Source of the DNA: DASZCR01 sp035942915
Lineage (GTDB): Bacteria; Acidobacteriota; Blastocatellia; Pyrinomonadales; Pyrinomonadaceae
Reading direction: 5' to 3'
NCBI GenBank assembly: GCA_035942915.1
Contig: DASZCR010000212.1
Span: forward strand, 1-13,467
Length of the DNA stretch: 13,467 nt
The position numbers and the translations under genes were made by a program. The notes under the pieces are model-generated. The model was not told the origin of the DNA. It made no database searches and was given only the letters and a program-made list of their open reading frames with translations. Shown one piece after another: positions 1 through 5,519 of the stretch (the first letter of the stretch is position 1; each line of letters starts with the position of its first letter).

Positions 1-82
1 GGTCTAGAAGGCGCAAATCGTCGTCGCTGATGTCACCCTTCTTCAGACGGTCGCCCAACCTATCAATTTGCGTTTTGGTCAT
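1..82 (-). CDS. N-terminus of a RelA/SpoT-domain-like protein (partial)
   Basis: Reading the minus strand from the ATG at 82-80 gives an open frame to the window edge, beginning MTKTQIDRLGDRLKKG and continuing with an acidic stretch and LRLLD. An AAGAGAA Shine-Dalgarno-like stretch lies just upstream, and an extended -10 box lies 31 bases from the start codon. The opening 'TQIDRLGDRL...DLRLLD' resembles the start of stand-alone RelA/SpoT nucleotidyltransferase-domain proteins, which make or degrade (p)ppGpp-type alarmones. That link is from memory of the family; the catalytic domain lies outside the window, so function is unproven. The open frame and its signals are seen directly. The gene is divergent from the FMN reductase. 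Confidence 0.55.
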   Translation of the reverse strand, partial: MTKTQIDRLGDRLKKGDISDDDLRLLD

Positions 83-112
83 TTCTCTTGTTATCAGCGA
101 GTCACATTCAGT

Positions 113-121
113 ATTTTAGCA
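113..121 (-). promoter_or_regulatory. Extended -10 promoter of the left-edge gene
   Basis: On the minus strand the sequence reads TGC-TAAAAT, an extended -10 element (TGN plus a 5/6 match to TATAAT). No good -35 box is present 16-18 bases further up, as expected for extended -10 promoters. It would give a leader of about 25 bases for the gene starting at 82. Confidence 0.4.
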
Positions 122-225
122 CCTCCTGAATAAATCGCAGCCAGTGCATCGGACAACCCCACAAGTCATTCGATTCAGCCACGCGTTGTTTGAGCTTTAA
201 AGAAAAATTATCGAGGCTTATTCGC

Positions 226-819
226 ATGGAAGATTATTCGCAGAGCAGGTTGTTCCTGCCGGTCGTCCTCGGAACCAATCGCCGGGAGAGAAGAAGCGCG
301 CCCGTCGCGCGTTGGCTCGTCGGCGAGATGGAGAAGCGCGCCGAGATTGAGACGCGCCTCTTCGACGTGGCCGAGTTCGACATCCCGCAGGACGACTACG
401 GGCAGGAGATTAAAGACCGCTTTCCCGACTGGCGCGACGCGGTCGTGCGCGCCGATGGATTGGTCATCGTCACGCCGGAGTATAATCACGGCTATCCCGG
501 CGCGCTCAAAAGCGTGCTCGACCTGCTGCTCAAGGAATACATCCATAAGGCGGTCGCGCTCGTCGGCGTCTCGGCAGGGCCTTGGGGCGGGACGCGCGTG
601 ATAGAGTCGCTCGTCCCGGTCGTGCGCGAACTCGGTCTGGCCGTCACCTTCTCAGACCTCAACTTCCCGACCGTCCAGAAGAAGTTCGACGCCGACGGCC
701 GACTCCTCGACGCGGCCTACGAGCGGAGGGTCGCAGACTTCCTCGACGAATTGGTCTGGATGAGCCGCGCTCTCAAGTGGGGGCGCGCCAATCTACCTTC
801 AAAACATCATCAGGCTTGA
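226..819 (+). CDS. NADPH-dependent FMN reductase family protein
   Basis: A 197-residue flavodoxin-fold protein. It carries the N-terminal FMN-phosphate loop GTNRRERRSAPVA (residues 16-28), the family signature TPEYNHGYPGALKSVLDLL (83-101) and a SAGPWGGTR loop (116-124). Members of this family are cytoplasmic, bind FMN and use NAD(P)H to reduce flavin, quinone, azo or metal substrates; the substrate here cannot be read from sequence. I chose the ATG at 226 because a TCGAGG ribosome site precedes it and the homologous core begins just after it. The frame stays open to a TTG at 190, which would add 12 residues. The DUF3291 gene follows after 8 bases, so the two are probably co-transcribed. Confidence 0.9.
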   Translation: MEDYSQSRLFLPVVLGTNRRERRSAPVARWLVGEMEKRAEIETRLFDVAEFDIPQDDYGQEIKDRFPDWRDAVVRADGLVIVTPEYNHGYPGALKSVLDLLLKEYIHKAVALVGVSAGPWGGTRVIESLVPVVRELGLAVTFSDLNFPTVQKKFDADGRLLDAAYERRVADFLDELVWMSRALKWGRANLPSKHHQA

Positions 820-827
820 CGCACGAG

Positions 828-1286
828 ATGGAGACGCGCACCTATCATCTGGCGCAACTCAACGTCGCGCGACTGCGCGCGCCGCTCGACTCCCCGCTCG
901 TCGCAGGCTTCGTCTCGCAACTCGACGCCATCAACGCGGCGGCCGAACGCGCCGCAGGCTTCGTCTGGCGCATGAAGTCCGACGACGCGGGGGCTTCGCG
1001 TCTGCCCGTCGCCGACCCGCGCATCGTCGTCAACATCTCCGTCTGGCAGACGCTCGAAGACCTGCGCGCATACGTCTATCAGGGCGAGCATCTGCGACCT
1101 CTGCGCGAGCGCGCCGAGTGGTTCGAGAAGTGGGACGACGGGCCGAGTCTCGTGCTCTGGTGGATTGCGCGCGACACGCTTCCCAGAGTCTCGCAGGCGT
1201 TTGCGCGTCTCAAGTATCTCCGACTTCACGGCGCGACGCCGCGTGCCTTCACCTTCAAAGAACACTTCCCGCCGCCTACGGATTGA
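828..1286 (+). CDS. DUF3291 domain-containing protein
   Basis: 152 residues, recognised as DUF3291 by its start TYHLAQLNVARLRAPLDSP (residues 5-23), the middle GFVWRM (44-49) and NISVWQTLEDLRAYVY (69-84), and the end LVLWWI (108-113) with LRLHGATPRAFTFKEHFPPP (131-150). DUF3291 is a small ferredoxin-like (dimeric alpha-beta barrel) family related to antibiotic-biosynthesis monooxygenase folds; no biochemical role is firmly established. The ATG at 828 lies 8 bases after the FMN reductase stop and has only a weak Shine-Dalgarno, which suggests translation coupled to that gene. A redox or small-molecule role beside a flavin reductase is inference. A longer overlapping reading of the same frame from 582 is an artefact. 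Confidence 0.85.
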   Translation: METRTYHLAQLNVARLRAPLDSPLVAGFVSQLDAINAAAERAAGFVWRMKSDDAGASRLPVADPRIVVNISVWQTLEDLRAYVYQGEHLRPLRERAEWFEKWDDGPSLVLWWIARDTLPRVSQAFARLKYLRLHGATPRAFTFKEHFPPPTD

Positions 1287-1296
1287 ACTGTCGCAG

Positions 1297-1504
1297 ATGA
1301 ACGCCGGGCACGAGTTGAGTGCGTTGCTCGTCGAGGGCGCACGGCGCGTCTCGTCGAGGAGGAGAGCTACACGGCGCTACGCGACGCTGCTATCAGTCAT
1401 CTCTACGACAGACGGGCGGGCGTCTCTGACCTGCTGGCCGGGCGTTGCGCGTCCTCAAGGCCGTCGAGTTGCTCGACAGGCGACCCGGAGGAGACGGACG
1501 CTGA
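1297..1504 (+). pseudogene. Possible frameshifted remnant of a small gene
   Basis: Eleven bases after the DUF3291 stop an ATG starts a plausible peptide in frame 1 (MNAGHELSALLVEGA, to about 1341). Sensible helical coding then continues in frame 3 (RLVEEESYTALRDAAISHL, from about 1347 to 1439). It moves again to frame 2 (RALRVLKAVELLDRR, from about 1439) and ends at TGA 1502-1504. Both changes are in the same direction, equivalent to one missing base each. Joined, they would make roughly 69 residues, rich in Leu, Glu and Ala. I do not recognise the product. It may be a decayed gene, or an intact gene with two indel errors in the assembly. The joining is my interpretation; only the three open segments are seen directly. 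Confidence 0.3.
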
Positions 1505-1544
1505 CGAAGTTCATCGAGAACGTGCGTCGAGAGGTTTTCGCGTC

Positions 1545-1745
1545 TCAGCGTCGGCGACGCGCGGCGGTCAGGCGGCGCGGGTCGGAGTGGCGATACATGT
1601 CGCGCTTGCGCTGCTCGCCGCTGTACTCGCTGTCTTCGTAACGCGGACAGTCGCAACGCTCCTCGCCCACTTTGAACGAGCAACCGCCCTCGATGGTGTG
1701 TTGCTCTTGGAAGTGGCCGCAGTTCCAGCAGACACGTTCGTTCAT
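1545..1745 (-). CDS. Small zinc-ribbon-like protein, hypothetical
   Basis: 66 residues with a metal-site pattern: CWNCGH (Cys6, Cys9, His11), His16, Cys22 and CDC (Cys31, Cys33), followed by PRYED. This CxxC...H...C...CxC layout is typical of small bacterial zinc-binding proteins. The C-terminus is strongly basic and ends in RRLTAARRRR, which could favour nucleic-acid contact. The start is well supported: the minus strand has GAGAGGTGA 5-14 bases upstream of the ATG. A weak -10 (TAAAAT, 1783-1788) lies about 40 bases upstream. The gene converges on the remnant at 1297-1504 and diverges from the lipoprotein at 1949. Zinc binding is inferred from the cysteines; the cellular role is unknown. Confidence 0.7.
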   Translation of the reverse strand: MNERVCWNCGHFQEQHTIEGGCSFKVGEERCDCPRYEDSEYSGEQRKRDMYRHSDPRRLTAARRRR

Positions 1746-1948
1746 CTCGACTCACCTCTCGCTCTTTGTGTTTCTCCGAAGAATTTTAAGCACGTGCGGC
1801 GGCACAGCAGCAACTTCAAGTGCCCGCGCACGCGACTGCCGCCTCGCTTCCGTTCGACTCGCCATAACTATCGAGCGCCTCGTCACAATTGGTTTGTCGT
1901 CACGACGCAATCGCCATAGGCTGCCGCGCGCAAGGAGGAGATGAACCG

Positions 1949-2131
1949 ATGTCCACTCTCAAGCGCCTGACGAAAGCGTTCGCTCTCTCTTCGTTAATCC
2001 TGCTCGCCTCGCTCGCTGTGGGATGCGAGCCGGGCGACCTCTGCCCTACCGACACGATTCCCGTCACCGACCCCGACGGCACGCTGACCTGTCAGCCGGT
2101 CGACAACGAGGCGCGGGTGACGACTTTCTGA
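1949..2131 (+). CDS. Micro-lipoprotein 1 (60 residues), hypothetical
   Basis: It begins MSTLKRLTKAFALSS, a basic n-region followed by a hydrophobic core, and reaches a lipobox-like LAVGC with the lipidation Cys at 26. The mature chain is only 35 residues. It starts CEPGDLC (second Cys at 32), contains an acidic and Thr/Pro-rich stretch and a third Cys at 48, so Cys32 and Cys48 could form a disulfide. The start is set by a textbook AAGGAGGAG at 1932-1940, eight bases before the ATG; an out-of-frame ATG at 1941 is not used. It is probably exported and anchored to a membrane by the Sec/Lgt/Lsp route. It matches no family I know. The next gene repeats the same layout. The 203 bases between this gene and the zinc-ribbon gene show no other coding. 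Confidence 0.7.
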   Translation: MSTLKRLTKAFALSSLILLASLAVGCEPGDLCPTDTIPVTDPDGTLTCQPVDNEARVTTF

Positions 2132-2204
2132 TTCGCCCGTTGCGCGCCGCGTGAAGGCGTGCGAGGGCTATCGTCAGAACAATGAAGGCCGTCGCTCGTC
2201 GCCG

Positions 2205-2218
2205 ACGCACGCGTGCGT
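2205..2218. other. 14-bp perfect palindrome between the two lipoprotein genes
   Basis: ACGCACGCGTGCGT is perfectly self-complementary with no loop, so it resembles a dimeric-protein site more than an RNA hairpin. It lies 74 bases after the first lipoprotein stop and 63 before the second start. GC-rich alternating sequence makes chance palindromes fairly likely here. Confidence 0.25.
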
Positions 2219-2234
2219 TGCGCTGTCCAAACGC

Positions 2235-2255
2235 GCCGCGTTCACCAGACGCGGC
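2235..2255 (+). terminator. Hairpin after micro-lipoprotein 1, weak terminator candidate
   Basis: GCCGCGT (2235-2241) pairs with ACGCGGC (2249-2255) around a 7-base loop TCACCAG, then TCTTC. The U-tract is poor. The hairpin is 26 bases upstream of the second lipoprotein ATG, so it could end transcription of the first gene or shape the leader of the second. Confidence 0.3.
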
Positions 2256-2280
2256 TCTTCAAACCTACAGGAGATGCCCC

Positions 2281-2502
2281 ATGAAAAGAGCACAAACCAT
2301 TGCGAAGGCGGCGCTGCTGTCTTCTTTGATAGTACTGCCGCTGCTGGCTTCCGGCTGTGATGCCGAAATCGACTGTCACCAGATAGAGATTGAACGCACC
2401 TCCGTCACGACAATCGAGGGCGGCGACACGACGCAGGTTGATTCGACCGACGTTAAAGCTCAGTGCACGGGCGACGCTTCGGGAGCCGTGCCCGCAGGCT
2501 GA
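2281..2502 (+). CDS. Micro-lipoprotein 2 (73 residues), hypothetical
   Basis: It begins MKRAQTIAKAALLSS and has a convincing lipobox LLASGC with the lipidation Cys at 26. The mature part, about 48 residues, starts CDAEIDC (Cys32), is rich in Asp, Glu and Thr, and has a third Cys at 62. A good ribosome site (AGGAG, seven bases before the ATG) supports the start. Signal-peptide design (KA-LSSLI core), lipidation Cys at 26 and second Cys at 32 are all the same as in the gene before it, which suggests tandem duplication with rapid divergence of the mature part. An acidic residue follows the lipidated Cys in both (Asp or Glu). In E. coli Asp at +2 favours inner-membrane retention, but that rule may not hold here. 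Function unknown. Confidence 0.72.
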   Translation: MKRAQTIAKAALLSSLIVLPLLASGCDAEIDCHQIEIERTSVTTIEGGDTTQVDSTDVKAQCTGDASGAVPAG

Positions 2503-2529
2503 TGAAACGAACGCCCTATCTCGACAAGC

Positions 2530-2571
2530 GAAGGCTGCGCGAACATCCAGCGTGCGGAGCGCGCAGCCTTC
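2530..2571. terminator. 12-bp GC-rich hairpin between convergent genes
   Basis: GAAGGCTGCGCG (2530-2541) is complementary to CGCGCAGCCTTC (2560-2571), with an 18-base loop. It lies between the lipoprotein stop and the typA stop, the right place for a bidirectional terminator. Neither side has a U-tract, so intrinsic termination is doubtful; it may instead stabilise 3' ends. Confidence 0.4.
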
Positions 2572-2606
2572 ACCACTCAAGACGGCCGCGCGCCGCCGGT
2601 GCAGCG

Positions 2607-4424
2607 TCAGGACTCTTTCTTCTTCGGTCTCCGGTTGGCTTCGAGGACGCGCTTACGCAGGCGTATCGACTGCGGTGTAACCTCGACCAACTCGTCGTCG
2701 GCGATGAACTCAAGAGCCTGTTCGAGCGACAGTTCCTTGACGGGAATGAGTCGCATCGCTTCGTCTGCGGTCGAGGCGCGCATGTTCGTCAGTTTCTTCT
2801 CTTTGATGGCGTTGACATCCAAATCGACCGAGCGCGCGTTCTCGCCGACGACCATGCCTTCATAAACCTTGACGCCGGGGCGGACGAACATCGTGCCGCG
2901 CTCTTGCAGATTAAAGAGCGCGTAGGTGGTGGTTTCGCCCGCGCGGTCTGCGACGAGCGACCCCGTCGAGCGGCCGCGCATCGCGCCCTGCCACTCGCCC
3001 CACCTGAGAAAGAGCGTGTTGAGAAGTCCCGTCCCCTTCGTCTCCGTCAGAAACTCGCTGCGGAAACCGATGAGACCGCGCGAAGGCGTCTCGAACTCCA
3101 GACGCACGCGCCCCGTCCCGTGATTGACCATCTTCGTCATCTGCCCTTTGCGCCGCCCCATCGCTTCCGTGACGACGCCGATGAACTCTTCAGGACAATC
3201 GACGACGACCAACTCGATTGGCTCTAAGGTCACGCCGTCCTGTTGCCGTGTGATGACTTCCGGCTTCGAGACCTGTAGCTCGTAGCCTTCGCGCCGCATC
3301 ATCTCGATGAGGATGGCGAGTTGCAATTCGCCGCGACCAGACACCTTGAATTGGTCGGGCGACTCGGTCGGCTCAACACGGATGGCGACGTTCGAGAGCA
3401 ACTCCTTGTCGAGTCGCTCCTTGATTTGACGCGAGGTGACGTACTTGCCTTCGCGTCCGGCGAAAGGCGAGTTGTTGACGCCGAAGACCATCGAGATGGT
3501 TGGTTCATCAACGGCGATGACGGGAAGCGGCTGCGGGTTGTCGGCGCTCGTCACGGTCTCGCCAATCTCGATGCCCTCCATCCCCGCCAGCGCAACTATC
3601 TCGCCCACACCTGCGCGCTCAACCGCCTCGCGCTTCAAACCCTCGAAGACATACAACTCCTTCACGCGCGTCTTCTGCACCGCGCCGTCGCGCTTGACGA
3701 CTGCCACCGTATCTCCCGCGCGTATCTCTCCGGCGAAGATGCGACCGATGGCGAGGCGTCCGACATAGTCGTTGTAGTCGAGATTGGCGACGAGCAGTTG
3801 CAGCGAGTCCGTGCGCAGAGGGCGCGGCGCGGGGATGGTTTCGACAATCTGCTCGAAGAGCGGGCGCAGCGTGTTGGAGTCGTCTTCCAGACTCTTCTTT
3901 GCGATGCCCTCGCGCGAGACGGCATAGAGGATGGGAAAGTCTATCTGTTCGTCTGAGGCGTCGAGGTCGATGAAGAGGTCGTAGATTTCGTCGACCACCT
4001 CTTCGGGGCGCGCATCCTGACGGTCAATCTTGTTGACGACGGCGATGGCAGGCAGGCGCGCTTCGAGCGCCTTGCGCAGCACGAAGCGCGTCTGCGGCAG
4101 ACAGCCTTCGGCCGCATCGACGAGCAGCATCACGCCATCGACCATCTTCAGGACGCGTTCGACTTCGCCGCCGAAGTCTGCGTGACCGGGCGTATCGACG
4201 ATGTTGATTTTGACGTGGCCGAAACGGACGGCCGTGTTCTTCGCCATGATGGTGATGCCGCGCTCGCGCTCCAAATCCATCGAGTCCATGACGCGTTCGC
4301 GCACATGCTCGTTCTCGCGGAACGTCCCGGCCTGACGCAGCATCGCATCGACTAAAGTGGTCTTGCCATGGTCGACGTGTGCGATGATGGCGATGTTGCG
4401 TATCTCTTCAATCTCTTGAAACAT
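2607..4424 (-). CDS. typA: Translational GTPase TypA/BipA
   Basis: 605 residues, the usual length for TypA/BipA, a ribosome-associated GTPase of the EF-G/LepA superfamily that helps 50S assembly and translation under stress and cold. All GTPase motifs are present: G1 AHVDHGKT (15-22), G2 RGITI (55-59), G3 DTPGH (77-81), G4 NKID (131-134) and G5-like AVSREG (168-173). Domain II follows at about 200-295, then EF-G-like domains and the TypA-specific C-terminal domain with conserved GLIGFRSEFLTETKGTG. The ATG at 4424 has AGGGGG five bases upstream. Its own extended -10 promoter lies at 4480-4488, so it need not depend on trmL. The protein is cytoplasmic. I see no defect in it. Confidence 0.97.
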   Translation of the reverse strand: MFQEIEEIRNIAIIAHVDHGKTTLVDAMLRQAGTFRENEHVRERVMDSMDLERERGITIMAKNTAVRFGHVKINIVDTPGHADFGGEVERVLKMVDGVMLLVDAAEGCLPQTRFVLRKALEARLPAIAVVNKIDRQDARPEEVVDEIYDLFIDLDASDEQIDFPILYAVSREGIAKKSLEDDSNTLRPLFEQIVETIPAPRPLRTDSLQLLVANLDYNDYVGRLAIGRIFAGEIRAGDTVAVVKRDGAVQKTRVKELYVFEGLKREAVERAGVGEIVALAGMEGIEIGETVTSADNPQPLPVIAVDEPTISMVFGVNNSPFAGREGKYVTSRQIKERLDKELLSNVAIRVEPTESPDQFKVSGRGELQLAILIEMMRREGYELQVSKPEVITRQQDGVTLEPIELVVVDCPEEFIGVVTEAMGRRKGQMTKMVNHGTGRVRLEFETPSRGLIGFRSEFLTETKGTGLLNTLFLRWGEWQGAMRGRSTGSLVADRAGETTTYALFNLQERGTMFVRPGVKVYEGMVVGENARSVDLDVNAIKEKKLTNMRASTADEAMRLIPVKELSLEQALEFIADDELVEVTPQSIRLRKRVLEANRRPKKKES

Positions 4425-4479
4425 AATCCCCCTGCACAGTTACGAACAGCGCCAAACCGGCGCGCCGATTGAAACAATC

Positions 4480-4488
4480 ATCATACCA
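4480..4488 (-). promoter_or_regulatory. Extended -10 promoter of typA
   Basis: The minus strand reads TGG-TATGAT, a TGN extended -10 with a 5/6 match to TATAAT. There is no clear -35 at 17 bases. It predicts a leader of about 50 bases ending in the AGGGGG ribosome site of typA. The rest of the 132-base gap to trmL shows no strong terminator for trmL. Confidence 0.45.
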
Positions 4489-4556
4489 CGCGCCTCGCCT
4501 TTTTCCCGAACGGAGCGTGCTGCGAGACACCGGCTGACGATTGATTTCAGGCGATT

Positions 4557-5039
4557 TTACGGGGCTTTTTCGTCGTTTTTGCGTGCGAGCGCGCCCGTCT
4601 GGCGCAACGCTTCGTAGAGCACGATGGCGACCGAGGTGGCGAGATTGAGGCTGCGCACGTTGGGGTTAGGCATCGGGATAGTGAGACATCTCTCGGCGTT
4701 GGCGCGCAGCAGTTCTTCAGGCAGGCCGCGCGTCTCGCGCCCGAAGACGAGACAGTCTTCCGAAGTGAAACGCCAGTCCGTGTAAGAGCGTTCGACCTTC
4801 GTCGTGAGATAGAGGAAGCGTGCTTGCGGCAACGCCGCGTAGAGCGCTTCGAGGTCGCGATGACGGTGCAACTCGACTTCAGGCCAGTAGTCTAATCCGG
4901 CGCGTCGGACGGCGCGGTCGTCGAGACGAAAGCCCGTTGCGCCGACGATGTGGAGCGGCGTGTGCGTCGCCGCGCACAGACGTGCGACGTTGCCCGTGTT
5001 CGGCGGTATCTCCGGCTCGACGAGTGCGACGCTAATCAT
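4557..5039 (-). CDS. trmL: tRNA (cytidine(34)-2'-O)-methyltransferase TrmL
   Basis: 160 residues, the compact single-domain SPOUT enzyme that uses S-adenosylmethionine to methylate the 2'-O of the wobble base in certain leucine tRNAs. Diagnostic motifs are EPEIPPNTGNVARLCAAT near the N-terminus (8-25), FGRETRGLP (99-107, motif 2) and the trefoil-knot cofactor motif IPMPNPNVRSLNLATSVAIV (121-140). The last has the Asn-Pro-Asn-Val-Arg-Ser-Leu-Asn string typical of TrmL. The ATG at 5039 fits the family N-terminus (MISVALVEPE), yet no Shine-Dalgarno is visible; the upstream bases are pyrimidine-rich. The start lies 33 bases past a strong terminator that ends the upstream small gene, so transcription may come from readthrough or a promoter I cannot place. 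Confidence 0.94.
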   Translation of the reverse strand: MISVALVEPEIPPNTGNVARLCAATHTPLHIVGATGFRLDDRAVRRAGLDYWPEVELHRHRDLEALYAALPQARFLYLTTKVERSYTDWRFTSEDCLVFGRETRGLPEELLRANAERCLTIPMPNPNVRSLNLATSVAIVLYEALRQTGALARKNDEKAP

Positions 5040-5071
5040 GTGACGTGAAGGTGATGAGCAAGTGTTTGGTG

Positions 5072-5116
5072 AAAAGAATAAGGACGGCGTGCATTCGTGA
5101 TGCGACCGCCGTCCTT
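5072..5116 (-). terminator. Intrinsic terminator of the Gly/Ser/Lys small gene
   Basis: On the minus strand AAGGACGGCG (5116-5107) pairs with CGCCGTCCTT (5089-5080), a 10-bp stem. The apex has a further 4-bp stem (GCAT/ATGC at 5103-5100 and 5094-5091). The stem is followed by ATTCTTTTC, a U-rich tail. This is the best intrinsic terminator in the window, 70 bases after the small gene's stop codon. Confidence 0.7.
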
Positions 5117-5186
5117 GGAGAGGGCCTGTGAAGGCCGTAGAGTGTTGTGTGCGCCCGGAAGGTTTCGCGTGTTGCGTGTGTCGACC

Positions 5187-5306
5187 TTACTTGCGCTTCG
5201 AGCCGCTCTTCGAGCCGCCCTTCTTGGAACCGCCCTTCGAGCCGCCGCCACCTTTCGACGAACCGCTCTTGGAACCACCCTTTGACGAGCCTTTCTTAGT
5301 TGCCAT
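5187..5306 (-). CDS. 39-residue Gly/Ser/Lys repeat protein
   Basis: A reading frame too short for standard callers: ATG at 5306, TAA at 5189-5187. By my count the product has 13 Gly, 11 Ser and 11 Lys out of 39 residues, plus one each of Met, Ala, Thr and Arg. It starts MATKKGSSKGG, repeats units of the KGGSK type and ends GSKRK. It has no acidic and no hydrophobic core residues, so it should be disordered and strongly basic. Expression signals are unusually complete: a consensus -35 promoter, a structured leader of about 90 bases, AAAAAGGAG 12 bases before the ATG and its own terminator. Binding to nucleic acid or another polyanion is an inference from charge; I know no named family for it. 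Confidence 0.7.
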   Translation of the reverse strand: MATKKGSSKGGSKSGSSKGGGGSKGGSKKGGSKSGSKRK

Positions 5307-5344
5307 AGTTTGTAGCTGCTCCTTTTTAGTTTAGTTGTTCCTGA

Positions 5345-5377
5345 CCACAAGATGCTGTGTCAGTTTTCAACTTGTGG
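5345..5377 (-). promoter_or_regulatory. Leader hairpin of the Gly/Ser/Lys small gene
   Basis: CCACAAG and CTTGTGG form a 7-bp stem around a 19-base loop in the predicted 5' leader, between the promoter and the ribosome site. It may stabilise the mRNA or act as a control element; I recognise no riboswitch class. Confidence 0.35.
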
Positions 5378-5407
5378 CCTAGATTGAACGGCGCACAACA
5401 TGTTGGA

Positions 5408-5436
5408 TATATAAACACAATACCAACAGATGTCAA
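5408..5436 (-). promoter_or_regulatory. Sigma-70-type promoter, consensus -35
   Basis: On the minus strand TTGACA (5436-5431) is a perfect -35 box. After exactly 17 bases comes TATATA (5413-5408) as the -10, in a locally AT-rich stretch unlike the rest of the window. Transcription would start near 5400 and give a leader of about 94 bases for the small basic protein. Confidence 0.65.
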
Positions 5437-5467
5437 CAACTTAATTGAAATTGCGCGTTACTTTTTT

Positions 5468-5489
5468 GCGCGCGATTGATGATGCGCGC
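5468..5489. other. GC hairpin after the pseudopilin gene
   Basis: GCGCGC at 5468-5473 pairs with GCGCGC at 5484-5489 around a 10-base loop. It lies 31 bases beyond the pseudopilin stop. On the minus strand the stem is followed by AAAAAA, not U, so it is not a standard terminator for the pilus operon; it may protect the 3' end. Confidence 0.25.
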
Positions 5490-5519
5490 GTCGTGTGCGT
5501 TATGAGTGTGCGTGAAGTG

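Noticed and set aside
810..1265. Minus-strand frame of 151 codons opposite DUF3291
   Set aside because: Complementary shadow of a recognised gene with no signals of its own.
1393..1755. Minus-strand 120-codon frame over the zinc-ribbon gene
   Set aside because: A shifted frame of the same region; the Cys-rich frame has the good ribosome site and the metal motif.
2463..3956. Several plus-strand frames of 200-250 codons opposite typA
   Set aside because: All lie within the fully conserved typA gene and read as shadows without recognisable features.
5036..5350. Minus-strand 104-codon frame over the Gly/Ser/Lys gene
   Set aside because: Arg/Ala-rich out-of-frame reading; the 39-codon frame has the ribosome site and sits cleanly between promoter and terminator.
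5468..5489. Intrinsic terminator of the pilus operon
   Set aside because: The hairpin is followed by A residues, not U, in the direction of transcription. Kept only as a hairpin.
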